Shown: piece by piece, positions 36,169 through 45,190 of the stretch
Layout: each line of letters opens with the position of its first letter
Position numbering within the stretch: the first letter of the stretch is position 1
Source of the DNA: Solidesulfovibrio carbinoliphilus subsp. oakridgensis
GTDB lineage: Bacteria > Desulfobacterota > Desulfovibrionia > Desulfovibrionales > Desulfovibrionaceae
NCBI RefSeq assembly: GCF_000177215.2
Contig: NZ_CM001368.1
Location: 124,001-188,000 of the forward strand
Direction: 5' to 3'
Length of the DNA stretch: 64,000 nt
Translations under genes and position numbers: made by a program
The notes under the pieces: model-generated
Database searches by the model: none
The model's input: the letters and a program-made list of their open reading frames with translations, nothing else
Told to the model about the DNA's origin: nothing

Positions 36169-37158
36169 ATGACGCCGCTGCCGCCTCCCCCGGCCCGCGA
36201 TCCCGCGAGCGACTACCAGCCCATACCGGTCGGGCATCTCTTTTCGCACGCGCCCGGGGATTTTGAAATCTATTTGCGCCACGGCGACAAGCACACGCTT
36301 TTTGCCCCCAGCGGCGAGGCCCTCACTCCGGACCGGCGCGGCCTGCTCGAAGACCACGGCGTGCGCGTGGTCTACATCCACCGGGAGGAGCGGGACCGCT
36401 ACCGGCGCTACATGCGCCGGCATCTGGCCGGGGCACTGCTCGGCCCGGAGATGCCGGCTGCGGAAAAGGCGGCCGTTTTCTACCACAACTGCTGCGACAT
36501 CGTGCGCGATCTCATCCGCGACAAGCTGCCCCAGGGCGTCTCCGACATGCACGGCCGGCTCTTTGTGGCCTATGCCCGGGACTCGGTGGCCTTTTTGTGC
36601 ACCGAGGCCGGGCTTTCGCGCATGGGTTCGCTCATGGCCCACGACTACGAGGTCTACAGCCACGGCGTCCACGTCTTTGTCTACACCGTCTTTCTCCTCA
36701 AGTCCCTTGGCCTGCCGTCTCCGGCCATTGTCCAGGCCGGGGTAGGGGCCCTCCTGCACGACAGCGGCAAGGAGGCGGTCGACGCCTCGATCCTCAAAAA
36801 GCCCGGCCGGCTGGCTCCGGAGGAATTCCTGGCCATCCGGGAGCATCCGGCGCGCGGGGTGCGGCTTTGCCGGGCCCTGTCCCTGTCCCGGCTGGCCGAG
36901 GAGTGCATCCTCATGCACCACGAGAAGCTCGACGGCACGGGCTATCCGCGGGGGCTCGCCGGCGCGGACATCCCGCTCCACGCCCGGGTGGTGTCCCTGG
37001 CCGACGTCTACGACGCCCTGACCTCCAGGCGCGTCTACGCCGACGCGGTCCGGCCCTTCGAGGCCCTTCGCATCATGCGCCACGAAATGGCCGGCTCCTT
37101 CGACCTGGAGCTTTACAAGCGCTTCGTCATGCTTCTAAGCGGCGCGGCCCTGCTCTAG
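36169..37158 (+). CDS. HD-GYP domain cyclic-di-GMP phosphodiesterase
   Basis: 329 aa. A DUF3391-like N-terminal region (to about 110) precedes the HD-GYP domain: metal ligands H197-D198 (LLHDSGKE), H250-H251-E252 and D255-G-T-G-Y-P (GTGYPRGLAG), then DVYDALTSRRVY. With all metal residues and GYP intact, it should hydrolyse c-di-GMP. No ribosome binding site precedes the ATG; the 5' flank ends AACTCAAACGCCGC, and no other in-frame start gives a complete domain. An imperfect palindrome, TTTGTAACAAA (36146-36156), lies just upstream. Confidence 0.93.
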   Translation: MTPLPPPPARDPASDYQPIPVGHLFSHAPGDFEIYLRHGDKHTLFAPSGEALTPDRRGLLEDHGVRVVYIHREERDRYRRYMRRHLAGALLGPEMPAAEKAAVFYHNCCDIVRDLIRDKLPQGVSDMHGRLFVAYARDSVAFLCTEAGLSRMGSLMAHDYEVYSHGVHVFVYTVFLLKSLGLPSPAIVQAGVGALLHDSGKEAVDASILKKPGRLAPEEFLAIREHPARGVRLCRALSLSRLAEECILMHHEKLDGTGYPRGLAGADIPLHARVVSLADVYDALTSRRVYADAVRPFEALRIMRHEMAGSFDLELYKRFVMLLSGAALL

Positions 37159-37212
37159 GCCTTTGCCCTGCGACCGCCCCGGCTGGCTTCGCCCGGGGCC
37201 AAGGAGAATCCC

Positions 37213-37893
37213 ATGGCCCCATCCGCGTCACCGGCCGTTGCGGCCGTCCCGCCCGTCCGCCGGCGCTTCCATTTCCTCTTGGCCGCCCTGGTCGGCCAGC
37301 TGGTGGTGTCGCCGTTTCTGCGGGGCCCGACCGCCAACATCCTCCAGGACCTCATCTTCCTGGCCATCCTCTTCGCCGCCCTCAAAGGAGTGCGCCAAAG
37401 CCGGGTCTTCTCGTTGATCCTCGTCCTGACCGTGCTGTGCGGCCTGGCCCTGGTGGCCAAGTACCTGGCCGGCTGGCCCGGGACCGGGCTTGCCAGCGAG
37501 GTCCTCGGCATGGCGGTGATCCTTTTGACCGTGGTCCAGGTCTCGAAGTACCTGGCGGCCCAGCGGCGGGTGGACCTCGATACGGTCCTTGGCGGCCTTT
37601 GCGTCTACCTCTTCCTGGGTACCCTGTGGTATTCGCTCTACGGCCTGGTCTACAGCCTGGTGCCGGACGCCTTTGCCTTCACCCTCCACGGGCGGGACCT
37701 CGCGCCCCGCGACATCAACGGGTTGCTCTTTTTTTTCAGCTACGTGACGCTTCTGACCACCGGCTACGGCGACATCGTGCCGCTCGCTCCGGTGGCCCAG
37801 ACCCTGGCCATGCTCGAAGGCATCGCCGGCCAGTTCTACCTGGTCTTTTTCATGGCCCGTCTGGTGGGACTCCATGTCGCGTCCAGGGAGTGA
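37213..37893 (+). CDS. Two-pore-domain-like potassium channel protein (Ion_trans_2)
   Basis: 226 aa, about five hydrophobic helices. The selectivity filter TTGYGD (182-187) with the pore helix FFFSYVTLL is unmistakable. The preceding segments (LAALVGQLVVSPFL to LGMAVILLTVVQVSKYLA) form four helices, giving a short channel with no RCK or cyclic-nucleotide domain. It should form a tetrameric K+ pore in the inner membrane. The start follows CCAAGGAGAATCCC, 54 bp after the HD-GYP stop. Confidence 0.88.
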   Translation: MAPSASPAVAAVPPVRRRFHFLLAALVGQLVVSPFLRGPTANILQDLIFLAILFAALKGVRQSRVFSLILVLTVLCGLALVAKYLAGWPGTGLASEVLGMAVILLTVVQVSKYLAAQRRVDLDTVLGGLCVYLFLGTLWYSLYGLVYSLVPDAFAFTLHGRDLAPRDINGLLFFFSYVTLLTTGYGDIVPLAPVAQTLAMLEGIAGQFYLVFFMARLVGLHVASRE

Positions 37894-38076
37894 GCCGGCA
37901 TCGTCCCCCGGGTGCCGGTGCCGCTGATCGTTCTTGGCGGAGCCGGGCTCCCGGGCCGCTCCTGGAAGCGGCCGGTCCGCGGCCCTGTCCGGCCGGCGGC
38001 GGGAGCCCGGGCATGGACATTCCCCCGGGGCATGGTAGGACCACGGTGCCGCCTCCCGCGCGGCAAGGGGAAAGCT

Positions 38077-38685
38077 ATGCGATTCGACCTGCACGTCCAT
38101 ACCCGTTTTTCCGCCTGCAGCCGGCTGGCCCTGTCGGCGATCCTCGAAAACGCCCGGAGCCTTGGCCTCGACGGCGTGTGCCTGACCGACCACGACACCA
38201 TGGACATGGCCCAGAAGGTCCGGGAAGGCGTCCAGGACGACGGGCTATGCGTCCTTATCGGCATGGAATACACCACGCCCGAGGGGGATATCCTGCTCTA
38301 CGGACCGTTCGAGGACCTCGGCCCCGGCCTTTCGGCCCCGGAGGTCCTCGAAGCGGCCGAGGCCCTTGGCGGCCTGGCCGTGGCCGCCCATCCTTTCCGG
38401 GCCCGGCAGCCGGCCTGGCCGGACCTCCTCGACCATCCGCTCCTTCGGGCCGTGGAAGTGGAAAACGGGCGCAACAGCCCGGTGGAAAACGCGGCCGCCA
38501 AGGCTTTTGCCGGGCGGCACGGGAAGTGCTGCCTCGGCGGTTCCGACGCCCACGACCTGTCCGAACTCGGCCGGGTGACGGTCCGGATCGAGACGCCGGT
38601 TTGCGGCCGGGCCGCTTTCGTGGCCGCCTTGCGCGCCGGCCGCTGCTGCCTGGGCGGTTCGGCCCCGGGAAGGAAGTGGGTCTAG
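38077..38685 (+). CDS. PHP domain phosphoesterase
   Basis: 202 aa. Motif I DLHVHTRFSACS with H6 and H8, motif II LTDHDTMD, motif III AVAAHPFRA and motif IV GGSDAHDLSELG give the trinuclear metal site of PHP enzymes (nucleoside-3',5'-bisphosphate or other phosphomonoester hydrolases). The length fits a minimal single-domain PHP protein. The start follows CAAGGGGAAAGCT. Its stop overlaps the stop of the convergent nupC-like gene by 4 bp, sharing CTAG at 38682-38685. Confidence 0.9.
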   Translation: MRFDLHVHTRFSACSRLALSAILENARSLGLDGVCLTDHDTMDMAQKVREGVQDDGLCVLIGMEYTTPEGDILLYGPFEDLGPGLSAPEVLEAAEALGGLAVAAHPFRARQPAWPDLLDHPLLRAVEVENGRNSPVENAAAKAFAGRHGKCCLGGSDAHDLSELGRVTVRIETPVCGRAAFVAALRAGRCCLGGSAPGRKWV

Positions 38686-39926
38686 AACGAGGTAAGGATG
38701 CCAACCACCGTGCCGGTCATGAGCGAGGCGATCACCCCGGCGAGCAGGGCCCGGCCACCCAGGGCCGTGATCTCGGCCTTGCGCTCCGGGCACAGCGAGC
38801 CCATGCCGGCGAGCAGGATGCCGACACTGCCGCAATTGGCGAAGCTGCACATGGCGTAGGTGAGGATGAGCCGGGCGTGGGGCGAGAGGGCGTCGGCCGG
38901 AAGTTTGGCCATGTCGATGAAGGCGATGAATTCGTTGAGCACGATCTTGGTGCCAAGGAGGCTTCCGGCCGTGGCCGCCTCGGCCCAGGGCACGCCAAGG
39001 AGCCAGGCCACCGGCGCCATGGCCAGGCCCAGCATCCGCTCCAGGGTCACAGGCCCGCCGCCGACGGCCGGCAGGACGCCGAGCACGATGTTGGCGAGCT
39101 TGACCAGGGCCACGAACACCAGGAGCGTGGCCACGATGCTCCAGAAAAGTTTCAACCCGTCGGCCGTGCCCGAGACCACGGCGTCCATGGCCCCGGTGGC
39201 CGGCGAGGCGGGCAGCACCCGGCCAAGGGTCGGGGCCCCGGTCTCCGGCACCATGAGCGCGGCCACCAGGAGCGCCGCCGGGGCGTGGATGACCGAGGCC
39301 GTGAGGATATGCCCCACCGCGTCCGGGATGACGGCCGCAAGGACCGTGGCGTAGAGCATGAGCATGGTGCCGGCGATGCACGACATGCCCGTCGCCATCA
39401 TGGCGAAGAGCTCGCTTCGGGTCATGCGCTCCATGTAGGGGCGGATCAAAAGCGGCGATTCGATCATGCCGAGAAAAATGCAGCCCCCGGCCCCCACCCC
39501 GAGCACGCCGCCGATGCCCATGGTTTTTTCCAGCACGCAGGAAAAGCCCCGCACCACGCGCGGCAGGATGTTCCAGTAATAAAGGAGCGCGGTCAGGGCG
39601 GCGATGACGATGACCAGGGGCAGGGCCTGGAAGCCGAGGATGAAGCTCGATCCGGGATCGGTGACCGTAAACGGGGCCGGGCCGCCGCCCACGTAGCCGA
39701 AGACGAAGGCCGTGCCGGCCCGGGTGGCCGTATCCATGGCCGCGACCAGGGCGTTGAGGCCGAGAAACACCCCGCGCAGGAAGGGGGCCTTGAGCATGAA
39801 GGCGGCAATGGCCACCTGGAGCCCCAGGCCCCCGACCACCATGCGCCAGGGGATCACCCCCCGGCGTTCGCTGACCGCGGCGGCCAGGGCCAGGAACACG
39901 GCCAGTCCGAAAAGGCTTTGGGCCAC
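38682..39926 (-). CDS. NupC-family concentrative nucleoside transporter
   Basis: 414 aa membrane protein with the CNT family motifs: GFQALPLVIVIAALTALLYY, FLGMIESPLLIRPYM, GTKIVLNEFIAF and SFANCGSVGI. It would import nucleosides with Na+ or H+. The initiator is GTG at 39926 behind ACAAGGAGACCGTC. It is the last gene of the minus-strand run that begins with pgpA and overlaps the convergent PHP gene by 4 bp. Confidence 0.92.
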   Translation of the reverse strand: MAQSLFGLAVFLALAAAVSERRGVIPWRMVVGGLGLQVAIAAFMLKAPFLRGVFLGLNALVAAMDTATRAGTAFVFGYVGGGPAPFTVTDPGSSFILGFQALPLVIVIAALTALLYYWNILPRVVRGFSCVLEKTMGIGGVLGVGAGGCIFLGMIESPLLIRPYMERMTRSELFAMMATGMSCIAGTMLMLYATVLAAVIPDAVGHILTASVIHAPAALLVAALMVPETGAPTLGRVLPASPATGAMDAVVSGTADGLKLFWSIVATLLVFVALVKLANIVLGVLPAVGGGPVTLERMLGLAMAPVAWLLGVPWAEAATAGSLLGTKIVLNEFIAFIDMAKLPADALSPHARLILTYAMCSFANCGSVGILLAGMGSLCPERKAEITALGGRALLAGVIASLMTGTVVGILTSF

Positions 39927-39947
39927 GACGGTCTCCTTGTCCCGGAT

Positions 39948-40751
39948 CTAGAACAGGCTCCACAGCATGCGCGTGGCCATGGCCAGCAGGAAGACGGCGA
40001 AAAAGCGCTTGAGGGCGGCGACGGGCAGCTTGTGGGCCAGGCGCGCGCCGTAGGGCGCGGTCAGGATGCTGACCGCGGCCACGCCCACAAGGGCGGGCAG
40101 GGAGACGTAGCCAAAGGACAGGGGCGGGAGGTTGGCCGCGCCCAGGCCGTTTACGATGTAGCCGACCGATCCGGCCACGGCGATGGGAAAGCCGATGGCC
40201 GCCGAGGTGCCGACCGCCATGTGGATGGGCACGTTGCACCAGACCAGAAACGGCACGGACATGGTGCCGCCGCCGATGCCGACCAGGCTCGACACCGCGC
40301 CGATGGCAAAGCCCATGGCGGACATCCCGGGCCCCCCGGGAATCTGACGCGTGGGCTTGGGCCTGATGTTCAGGAGCATCTGGACGGAAACATAATAGAG
40401 GAAGCAGACGAAAAAGCCCTTGAGAAACCCGGTGGAAAGCCTGGCGGCCAGGCAGGTGCCGGCAAAGGTGCCGATGAGGATGCCCGGGGTGATGCGCTTG
40501 ACCACGGGCCAAAGGACCGCGCCCCGGCAGTGGTGGGCCCGGCAGCTCGAAATCGAGGTGAAGGCGATGGCGGCAAGCGACGTGCCAAGGGCCATCTGCA
40601 TGATCGTTTCCGCGGGAAAGCCTTGGGCCGTGAAAAACCAGACCAGGGCCGGCACCACCACGATGCCGCCGCCGACGCCGAGCAGGCCGGCGATGATGCC
40701 GGCCACGCCGCCAAAGGCCAGATAGGCCAGCCAATAGGTCAGAGAGGGCAT
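39948..40751 (-). CDS. TauE/SafE family sulfite/anion exporter
   Basis: 267 aa with the two-fold internal repeat of the TauE/SafE family: GLLGVGGGIVVVPAL near residue 20 and SLVGIGGGTMSVPFL near 150, each starting a four-helix half. Family members export sulfite, sulfonates or related anions. In a sulfate reducer such a carrier could handle sulfur oxyanions, but the substrate is not evident. The ATG at 40751 was chosen because upstream in-frame codons are non-homologous. It lies 21 bp upstream of nupC on the same strand. Confidence 0.9.
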   Translation of the reverse strand: MPSLTYWLAYLAFGGVAGIIAGLLGVGGGIVVVPALVWFFTAQGFPAETIMQMALGTSLAAIAFTSISSCRAHHCRGAVLWPVVKRITPGILIGTFAGTCLAARLSTGFLKGFFVCFLYYVSVQMLLNIRPKPTRQIPGGPGMSAMGFAIGAVSSLVGIGGGTMSVPFLVWCNVPIHMAVGTSAAIGFPIAVAGSVGYIVNGLGAANLPPLSFGYVSLPALVGVAAVSILTAPYGARLAHKLPVAALKRFFAVFLLAMATRMLWSLF

Positions 40752-40824
40752 GGACTGCTCCCGGATCGTACGTTGCGATCCGGTTGGCTGTATCGGAAAA
40801 GTGAAGGAAAAGGAAGGCGCAGGT

Positions 40825-42180
40825 TCAGGCGGGATCGGCGAGCACGGCGTCGAGGTCCGGCCCGAACCGGGCGAGCAGGCCGGCCAGGGTTGCCTGCCGG
40901 TCGCTCGCGTCCGCCGCCTCGAAAAGGGGGGCGAACTTGGGGAAGGACTCGGCCAGGGCCGGCGGGGCATGGCCGTCCCGGCGGCTGTCCAGGGCCCGGG
41001 CCACCTCGGCCACGGTCACGTCCTCGGGCCGGGCCAGGGAGGTGAAGGCCCGTCCGTCCGGCGAGGCGGCCTCGACCACGAGGCCGGCCGTGGCCAGGTC
41101 CTCCCACAGGCCGGCCAGGACCGGCTCCGGCAGGCCGAAGAGCCCGGCCAGCCGGGAGACGGGCGGGGGCAGGCGACGGGCCGCGGCGGCCCGGGCGGCG
41201 AGCAGGGCCAGGAAAAGGGCCAGCCCGTGCCGCTGGGCCTGGGTCAGGCGGCGGGCCCGGTCCTCGAGCAAAAACTGGCGGTAGCACTGGCTGGTGTGGC
41301 TGATCTGGGCGCCAAGAAGCACGATGACCCAGCTCACGTAGAGCCAGACCAGAAGCAGGGGAATCTGGGCGAAGCTGCCGTAGATGGCGTTGTAGCTGGC
41401 CGAGCCGAACTGGAATTTGAGATAGGCCCACTGCACGACCTGCCAGACCGTGCCGGCCGTCACGGCCCCGAGGAGGGCCGAGGCGGGTTTGACCCGGGTG
41501 TTGGGCAAAAACTGGTAGAGGAGGTAAAAGACGCCCCAGATGACCACCACCGGGGCAATGGTCAGCAGGGCCTTTTCCAGGCCGGAAATGAAAGAAATCG
41601 CCAGCAGGCGGTGGGTCACGTCCAGGGCCTGCAGGGTGGCCGTGACGCTTAAGGCGGCGAAAAGGAGCGGCGGGCACAGGACGATGAAGACGAAATAGTT
41701 GGTGAACCGGCTCCAGACCGTGGCCTTTGGCGCCATGCCCCAGGCCGCGTTGACCGCCACCTCGATGTTGAAAAGGAGCGAGACGGCCGTAAAAAGGAGC
41801 AGGATCGTGCCCACGGCCCCGAGCGTCTGGAGGTTGGTGTTCTGGATGTAGAGCAGGATCTGGTCGGCCACGTCCTCGCGGCCGGCGAAAAGGCGCAGCA
41901 AAAGCCCGCGCACCTGGGGCGAGTTGTAGAGCCCGAGGCCCTTGGCCAGGGAAAAGGCCACGGCCAGGAACGGGACGATGGAAAGCACCGTGGTATAGGA
42001 CAGGGCCGAGGCCTGCAAGATGCCTCGGGTGTCGAGAAACGAGCGGCTGATGGCGAAAACGGGGCCAAGCCAGGCGGGCAGGGGGCTTTCCGCCGGCAGG
42101 TGGCCGGTTTCAAAGGCCGTGGCCAGGGCGGCCAAGAGGCCGGGCCGGGCCCGGGCGGGGCTGGCGTGGGGATCGGGCAT
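40825..42180 (-). CDS. YihY/BrkB family inner-membrane protein
   Basis: 451 aa. The membrane domain over residues 40-330 has about six helices with the family stretches RGILQASALSYTTVLSIVPF, NYFVFIVLCPPLL, YQFLPNTRVKPASALLG, QWAYLKFQFGSASYNAIYGS and PLLLVWLYVSWVIVLLGA. A C-terminal cytoplasmic region (340-451) is longer than in E. coli YihY and contains a winged-helix-like segment (RLPPPVSRLAGLFGLPE). The function of the family is unsettled despite its old RNase BN label. No strong ribosome site is visible. Confidence 0.88.
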   Translation of the reverse strand: MPDPHASPARARPGLLAALATAFETGHLPAESPLPAWLGPVFAISRSFLDTRGILQASALSYTTVLSIVPFLAVAFSLAKGLGLYNSPQVRGLLLRLFAGREDVADQILLYIQNTNLQTLGAVGTILLLFTAVSLLFNIEVAVNAAWGMAPKATVWSRFTNYFVFIVLCPPLLFAALSVTATLQALDVTHRLLAISFISGLEKALLTIAPVVVIWGVFYLLYQFLPNTRVKPASALLGAVTAGTVWQVVQWAYLKFQFGSASYNAIYGSFAQIPLLLVWLYVSWVIVLLGAQISHTSQCYRQFLLEDRARRLTQAQRHGLALFLALLAARAAAARRLPPPVSRLAGLFGLPEPVLAGLWEDLATAGLVVEAASPDGRAFTSLARPEDVTVAEVARALDSRRDGHAPPALAESFPKFAPLFEAADASDRQATLAGLLARFGPDLDAVLADPA

Positions 42181-42241
42181 GGGCGGCTTTGGAGCGTCCC
42201 GACCCGGAGGGCCTCCGGGCCGGCGACGCGGCTTCTCCGGG

Positions 42242-42502
42242 CTAGGCGATGCCGTACCCGCTGATATGCTTCATGTATTCGTCCACTTCCTGGGACATGT
42301 TCTGGAAGAGCTTGCTGACGCCCTTGTCCGGTTCCGAGCCGATCCGGCTGAATATCTTGCCGGCCTTGCCATAGGCCTCCTCGAAGAGGGACTCGTCTAA
42401 GCCGCACAATTCCTTGGCTTCCTCACGGGTCAGATAGCCGGTATGGGCAAAGTAGGCGCAAACGACGGCATTGACCTTTTTGACGTGTTCCTTGTTGGAC
42501 AT
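42242..42502 (-). CDS. Small conserved-looking protein of unknown function
   Basis: 86 aa, hydrophilic, predicted mainly helical, with no signal peptide or membrane segment. Start MSNKEHVKKVNAVV is well supported by AAAGGAGCCCCGC upstream. It contains TREEAKELCGLDESLFEEAY and a C-terminal NMSQEVDEYMKHISGYG. I do not recognise a family. Codon usage and the ribosome site argue that it is a real gene, inside the minus-strand housekeeping run between trmO and yihY. Confidence 0.7.
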   Translation of the reverse strand: MSNKEHVKKVNAVVCAYFAHTGYLTREEAKELCGLDESLFEEAYGKAGKIFSRIGSEPDKGVSKLFQNMSQEVDEYMKHISGYGIA

Positions 42503-42561
42503 GCGGGGCTCCTTTGGTGGAATGGGTGGACGATCCTGAAACAACTAAAGCATTTGTCTGC

Positions 42562-42579
42562 CCCAAGGCAAGCCTTGGG
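42562..42579. repeat. Perfect 8-bp inverted repeat downstream of trmO
   Basis: CCCAAGGC, loop AA, GCCTTGGG. On the minus strand it is preceded by seven T residues and by a second GC palindrome (GGGCGGCCGCCC within about 42601-42625). It sits in the 124-bp gap between trmO and the 86-aa gene and may terminate or stabilise the trmO message. The order of T-run and stem does not fit a textbook terminator. Confidence 0.4.
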
Positions 42580-42626
42580 CCGGAAAAAAACCAAGGTCCC
42601 CGGCGGGCGGCCGCCCGGGCCGGCGG

Positions 42627-43034
42627 TCAGGTCCGCGGCGCGCGGTCGGGCAGGGGCTTTATGTCGATGACCGGGGTGCCGTTTACCGCCTCGATCCCGT
42701 CCACGGTGATGACGTCGCCGTTTATGGCCGTGATGCGGACCTGGTGCAGGCCGATGGGGTTGGGGCGGTCCGGGGAGCGGGTATTGAAGACCCCGGTCAG
42801 CGGCCGGCTCAGGTCGTGGCGGGGATGGACCTCCTGGCAGGACCGGTCGGCCAGGTGGAACCAGGTGAAGACCAGGATGGTCTGGCCGACTTCGAGGGAG
42901 CCGGCCGCCGTGCGATAGGCCGGGGCCATGACCAGATCGGCCTGGGGCGCGTTGTCGGTCTCGACACGCGGGGCCGTGGCCGGATCGTCAAGGGGCGAGC
43001 GCACCAGGCCAAGGACGCGAAGGGTCAGGTCCAT
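42627..43034 (-). CDS. trmO: tRNA (N6-threonylcarbamoyladenosine37-N6)-methyltransferase TrmO
   Basis: 135 aa beta-barrel methyltransferase of the YaeB/TsaA family. The signature GVFNTRSPDRPNPIGLHQV and the closing GTPVIDIKPLPD are intact, with HPRHDLSRPLTG forming the substrate loop. It adds a methyl group to t6A37 of tRNAs reading ACY codons. The start follows AAGGAGGATTTCC, which immediately follows the TGA of a small DMT-like fragment (43047-43223), so translation is probably coupled. Confidence 0.9.
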   Translation of the reverse strand: MDLTLRVLGLVRSPLDDPATAPRVETDNAPQADLVMAPAYRTAAGSLEVGQTILVFTWFHLADRSCQEVHPRHDLSRPLTGVFNTRSPDRPNPIGLHQVRITAINGDVITVDGIEAVNGTPVIDIKPLPDRAPRT

Positions 43035-43046
43035 GGAAATCCTCCT

Positions 43047-43223
43047 TCAGGTTGGCCGGTCCGGGCCGGAGTGGACCGAACCGAGGGAGATGCCGCCAAG
43101 GGCCAGGGCCACGCCGCCGATGCCAAGCCGGCAAAAGGCCGATACCGAAGGCGCGACCCCGGCCAGCTTGACGAAAACGGCGGAGAAGCCGATGCAGACG
43201 GCCCCGAAAAAGAGCCGCCCCAT
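43047..43223 (-). pseudogene. Truncated EamA/DMT transporter remnant (58 codons)
   Basis: An open frame ATG 43223 to TGA 43047 encodes 58 residues beginning [17 protein letters not shown], then [20 protein letters not shown] and [11 protein letters not shown]. This is recognisably the first two transmembrane helices of an EamA/DMT drug-metabolite transporter (compare the intact gene at 51,171). A full protein would need about 280 residues; here the frame ends after helix 2 and runs straight into the ribosome site of trmO. It starts 2 bp past the thiL stop. It is either a deletion remnant kept for coupling thiL and trmO translation, or a two-helix mini-protein. Confidence 0.65.
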
Positions 43224-43225
43224 GC

Positions 43226-44188
43226 CTAGCCGAAGTGGTCGAAGCCGCGCGGGTCAAAGGGCGCGCCGTTTAACGTAGAGGCGGCGTTCCCGGCCACCAG
43301 GCCGATGGCCTTGGCCTGGGGCAGGGCGGCCCTGACCTCGGGCCAGCCGGCCGGGGACACGGCCGCGAGGAGCGCATAGTCCTCGCCGCCGAAGACGGCT
43401 TCCTTTTCCGGCTTGCGGCCGTGGCCGGCGGCATGGGCCGTGACCTCGGGATGGAGCAGGGCCGGCGTCAGGAAAAGGTCCGCCCCGAGCCCGGGCGGGA
43501 GAAGGCGCGGCAGGTCCCGGGCCAGGCCGTCGGAGACGTCCATGCAGGCCGTGACCCGGGACAGGCCGGCCAGCGCCAGCCCGGCCGCCACCTGCGGCTC
43601 GGGCCGCAGGTGGGCGGCCACGGCGTCCGGGAAACGGGCGGCCGCGTCCGGGCCGTCCTTTTCCAGCACAGTAAGCCCGACCCGGGCCAGGCCGATGTCG
43701 CCGACGACAAAAAGCACGTCCCCGGGCGTGGCCGCGCCCCGGGTCAGGAACCGGCCCGAGGGGCCGGGCGTTCCCCAGAGGGTGACCGAGAGGCCGACCT
43801 TGTCCCCCCGGCTGAGATCCCCGCCGGCCAGGGGCAGGTCGAACCGGGCGGCAAGGGTGGCCATGCCGGCCAGGACCCCGTCCCAGTATTCCCGGTCGGC
43901 ATCCTCGGGGCTCACGAGCCCGAGGACAAATCCCGTGGGCCGGCAGCCCATGGCGGCCACGTCGCTGATGTTGACGGCCAGGGCCTTGTAGCCGGTGTCT
44001 TCGGGCGCAAAATAGCCGCGCCGGAAGTGCACGTCCTCCAGGAACAGGTCCGTGGTCAGGCAGACCGGGCCCGGACAGGCCACCACCGCCGCGTCGTCGC
44101 CGCGCGGCAGCACGATGCCGTCGCCCTCGCGGGGGAAGTGCCGGTCGATCAGGGCCAGGAAGTCGTCTTCGGAGCGCAGTCGCGTCAT
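43226..44188 (-). CDS. thiL: Thiamine-monophosphate kinase ThiL
   Basis: 320 aa. ATP-binding acidic motifs [22 protein letters not shown] and [11 protein letters not shown], with [13 protein letters not shown] and [12 protein letters not shown], identify ThiL of the PurM/SelD fold. It phosphorylates thiamine monophosphate to the diphosphate cofactor. I chose ATG 44188 (protein starts [13 protein letters not shown]); an in-frame TTG at 44218 adds ten residues but has no better ribosome site. It is 63 bp after pgpA and 2 bp before the DMT remnant. Confidence 0.93.
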   Translation of the reverse strand: MTRLRSEDDFLALIDRHFPREGDGIVLPRGDDAAVVACPGPVCLTTDLFLEDVHFRRGYFAPEDTGYKALAVNISDVAAMGCRPTGFVLGLVSPEDADREYWDGVLAGMATLAARFDLPLAGGDLSRGDKVGLSVTLWGTPGPSGRFLTRGAATPGDVLFVVGDIGLARVGLTVLEKDGPDAAARFPDAVAAHLRPEPQVAAGLALAGLSRVTACMDVSDGLARDLPRLLPPGLGADLFLTPALLHPEVTAHAAGHGRKPEKEAVFGGEDYALLAAVSPAGWPEVRAALPQAKAIGLVAGNAASTLNGAPFDPRGFDHFG

Positions 44189-44251
44189 AGTATGCAAGAC
44201 CCTCGTTTGTTTTTGCAATTCGGAGACACGGATTTTCGAGGGCGGGTCCGG

Positions 44252-44716
44252 TCAGCGCAGCCAGTGGAGCACGGCCAGGCACAGGCAGGCGTAGATGCCG
44301 GCCAAGACGTCGTCGATCATGACGCCGTAGCCGCCGGGCAGCCAGTGCTCCGAGGCCCGCACCGGCGGCGGCTTCAGGATGTCGAAAGCCCGGAAAAAGA
44401 CGAATCCGGCCGCCAGCTCGAAGGTGGTCGGCGCGGCAAAGGGCAGGAAGGTGAGCCACTGGCCGATCAGCTCGTCGATGACCACGTGGCCCGGGTCTTT
44501 TTTGTCGAGCAGCTTTTCGGTGCGGGTGGCCGTGACGCCGCCGACGTAGAAAAGCGCGGCCAGGACAACCACGCGCCAGAAGCCGGGCAGGGGCACGAAC
44601 AGGGCCGGCGCGGCCAGCACGGCCACGGCCGAGCCCCAGGTGCCGGCCGCGTGGGGGATCTTGCCGATGGGGCCAAGCCCGGAGACGAGAAGGGACAGCC
44701 GGTCGCCCGTGGTCAT
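44252..44716 (-). CDS. pgpA: Phosphatidylglycerophosphatase A (PgpA family)
   Basis: 154 aa. N-terminal [17 protein letters not shown], metal-binding [21 protein letters not shown] and [16 protein letters not shown] are the diagnostic PgpA motifs, alternating with four membrane helices. It dephosphorylates phosphatidylglycerophosphate in phosphatidylglycerol synthesis at the inner membrane. The ATG at 44716 follows CGGAGGCCTCGACC. It is the first gene of the minus-strand run and divergent from the small membrane protein at 44,873. Confidence 0.92.
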   Translation of the reverse strand: MTTGDRLSLLVSGLGPIGKIPHAAGTWGSAVAVLAAPALFVPLPGFWRVVVLAALFYVGGVTATRTEKLLDKKDPGHVVIDELIGQWLTFLPFAAPTTFELAAGFVFFRAFDILKPPPVRASEHWLPGGYGVMIDDVLAGIYACLCLAVLHWLR

Positions 44717-44872
44717 GGTCGAGGCCTCCGTCAGGGAATTTGAAGAGCTTGGGGACGTTACACCGGCCCCGGGGGCGGGGCAAGGCCGGCGTGGCCTTGA
44801 GTTCGGGGCCGAAGTATGGGAAAGAGCCCTTGGCAGCGAATTGGCGCGCCGGAACCCCAAAGGATGGTCTCG

Positions 44873-45166
44873 ATGCTCAGCCTGCGTTACGCCCTGGTGC
44901 TCTTCGTAGCCTACTTTCTGCTCTTCTATCTGTACTACCGTCTCTATTTCCGATCACGTATCTACCTGCTGCTGTTGTCGGAACACGCCTACATGGACCA
45001 TTATATCGACCGGTTGCCGCATATGCGGGACAGGCCCGACGAACGGCTCGGCATGATCGAGTTCATGCTGGCCAAGCGCAAGCGATTCGTCCGCAACATG
45101 CGCCAATTCGTCTTCACGGTGACCGCCATTTACGTGATCCTGCTCGTTTTCGGCTCCTCCCTGTAA
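44873..45166 (+). CDS. Small two-helix membrane protein of unknown function
   Basis: 97 aa. Helix 1 (about residues 4-25, [20 protein letters not shown]) and helix 2 near the C-terminus ([17 protein letters not shown]) flank a charged 45-residue loop with [20 protein letters not shown] and [12 protein letters not shown]. This gives a membrane hairpin with the basic loop in the cytoplasm. No family is recognised. AAAGGATGGTCTCG precedes the start, and a terminator hairpin follows, so it is likely a single-gene unit. Confidence 0.72.
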   Translation: MLSLRYALVLFVAYFLLFYLYYRLYFRSRIYLLLLSEHAYMDHYIDRLPHMRDRPDERLGMIEFMLAKRKRFVRNMRQFVFTVTAIYVILLVFGSSL

Positions 45167-45190
45167 TCCCATTCCGCCAGCTTGAGGACG

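Noticed and set aside
36597-41045. Very long + strand open frame (nearly 1,500 codons) across the HD-GYP, channel, PHP, nupC, tauE and yihY genes
   Set aside because: It crosses six well-supported genes on both strands and has repetitive His/Gly/Gln-rich composition with no domain; a shadow frame.
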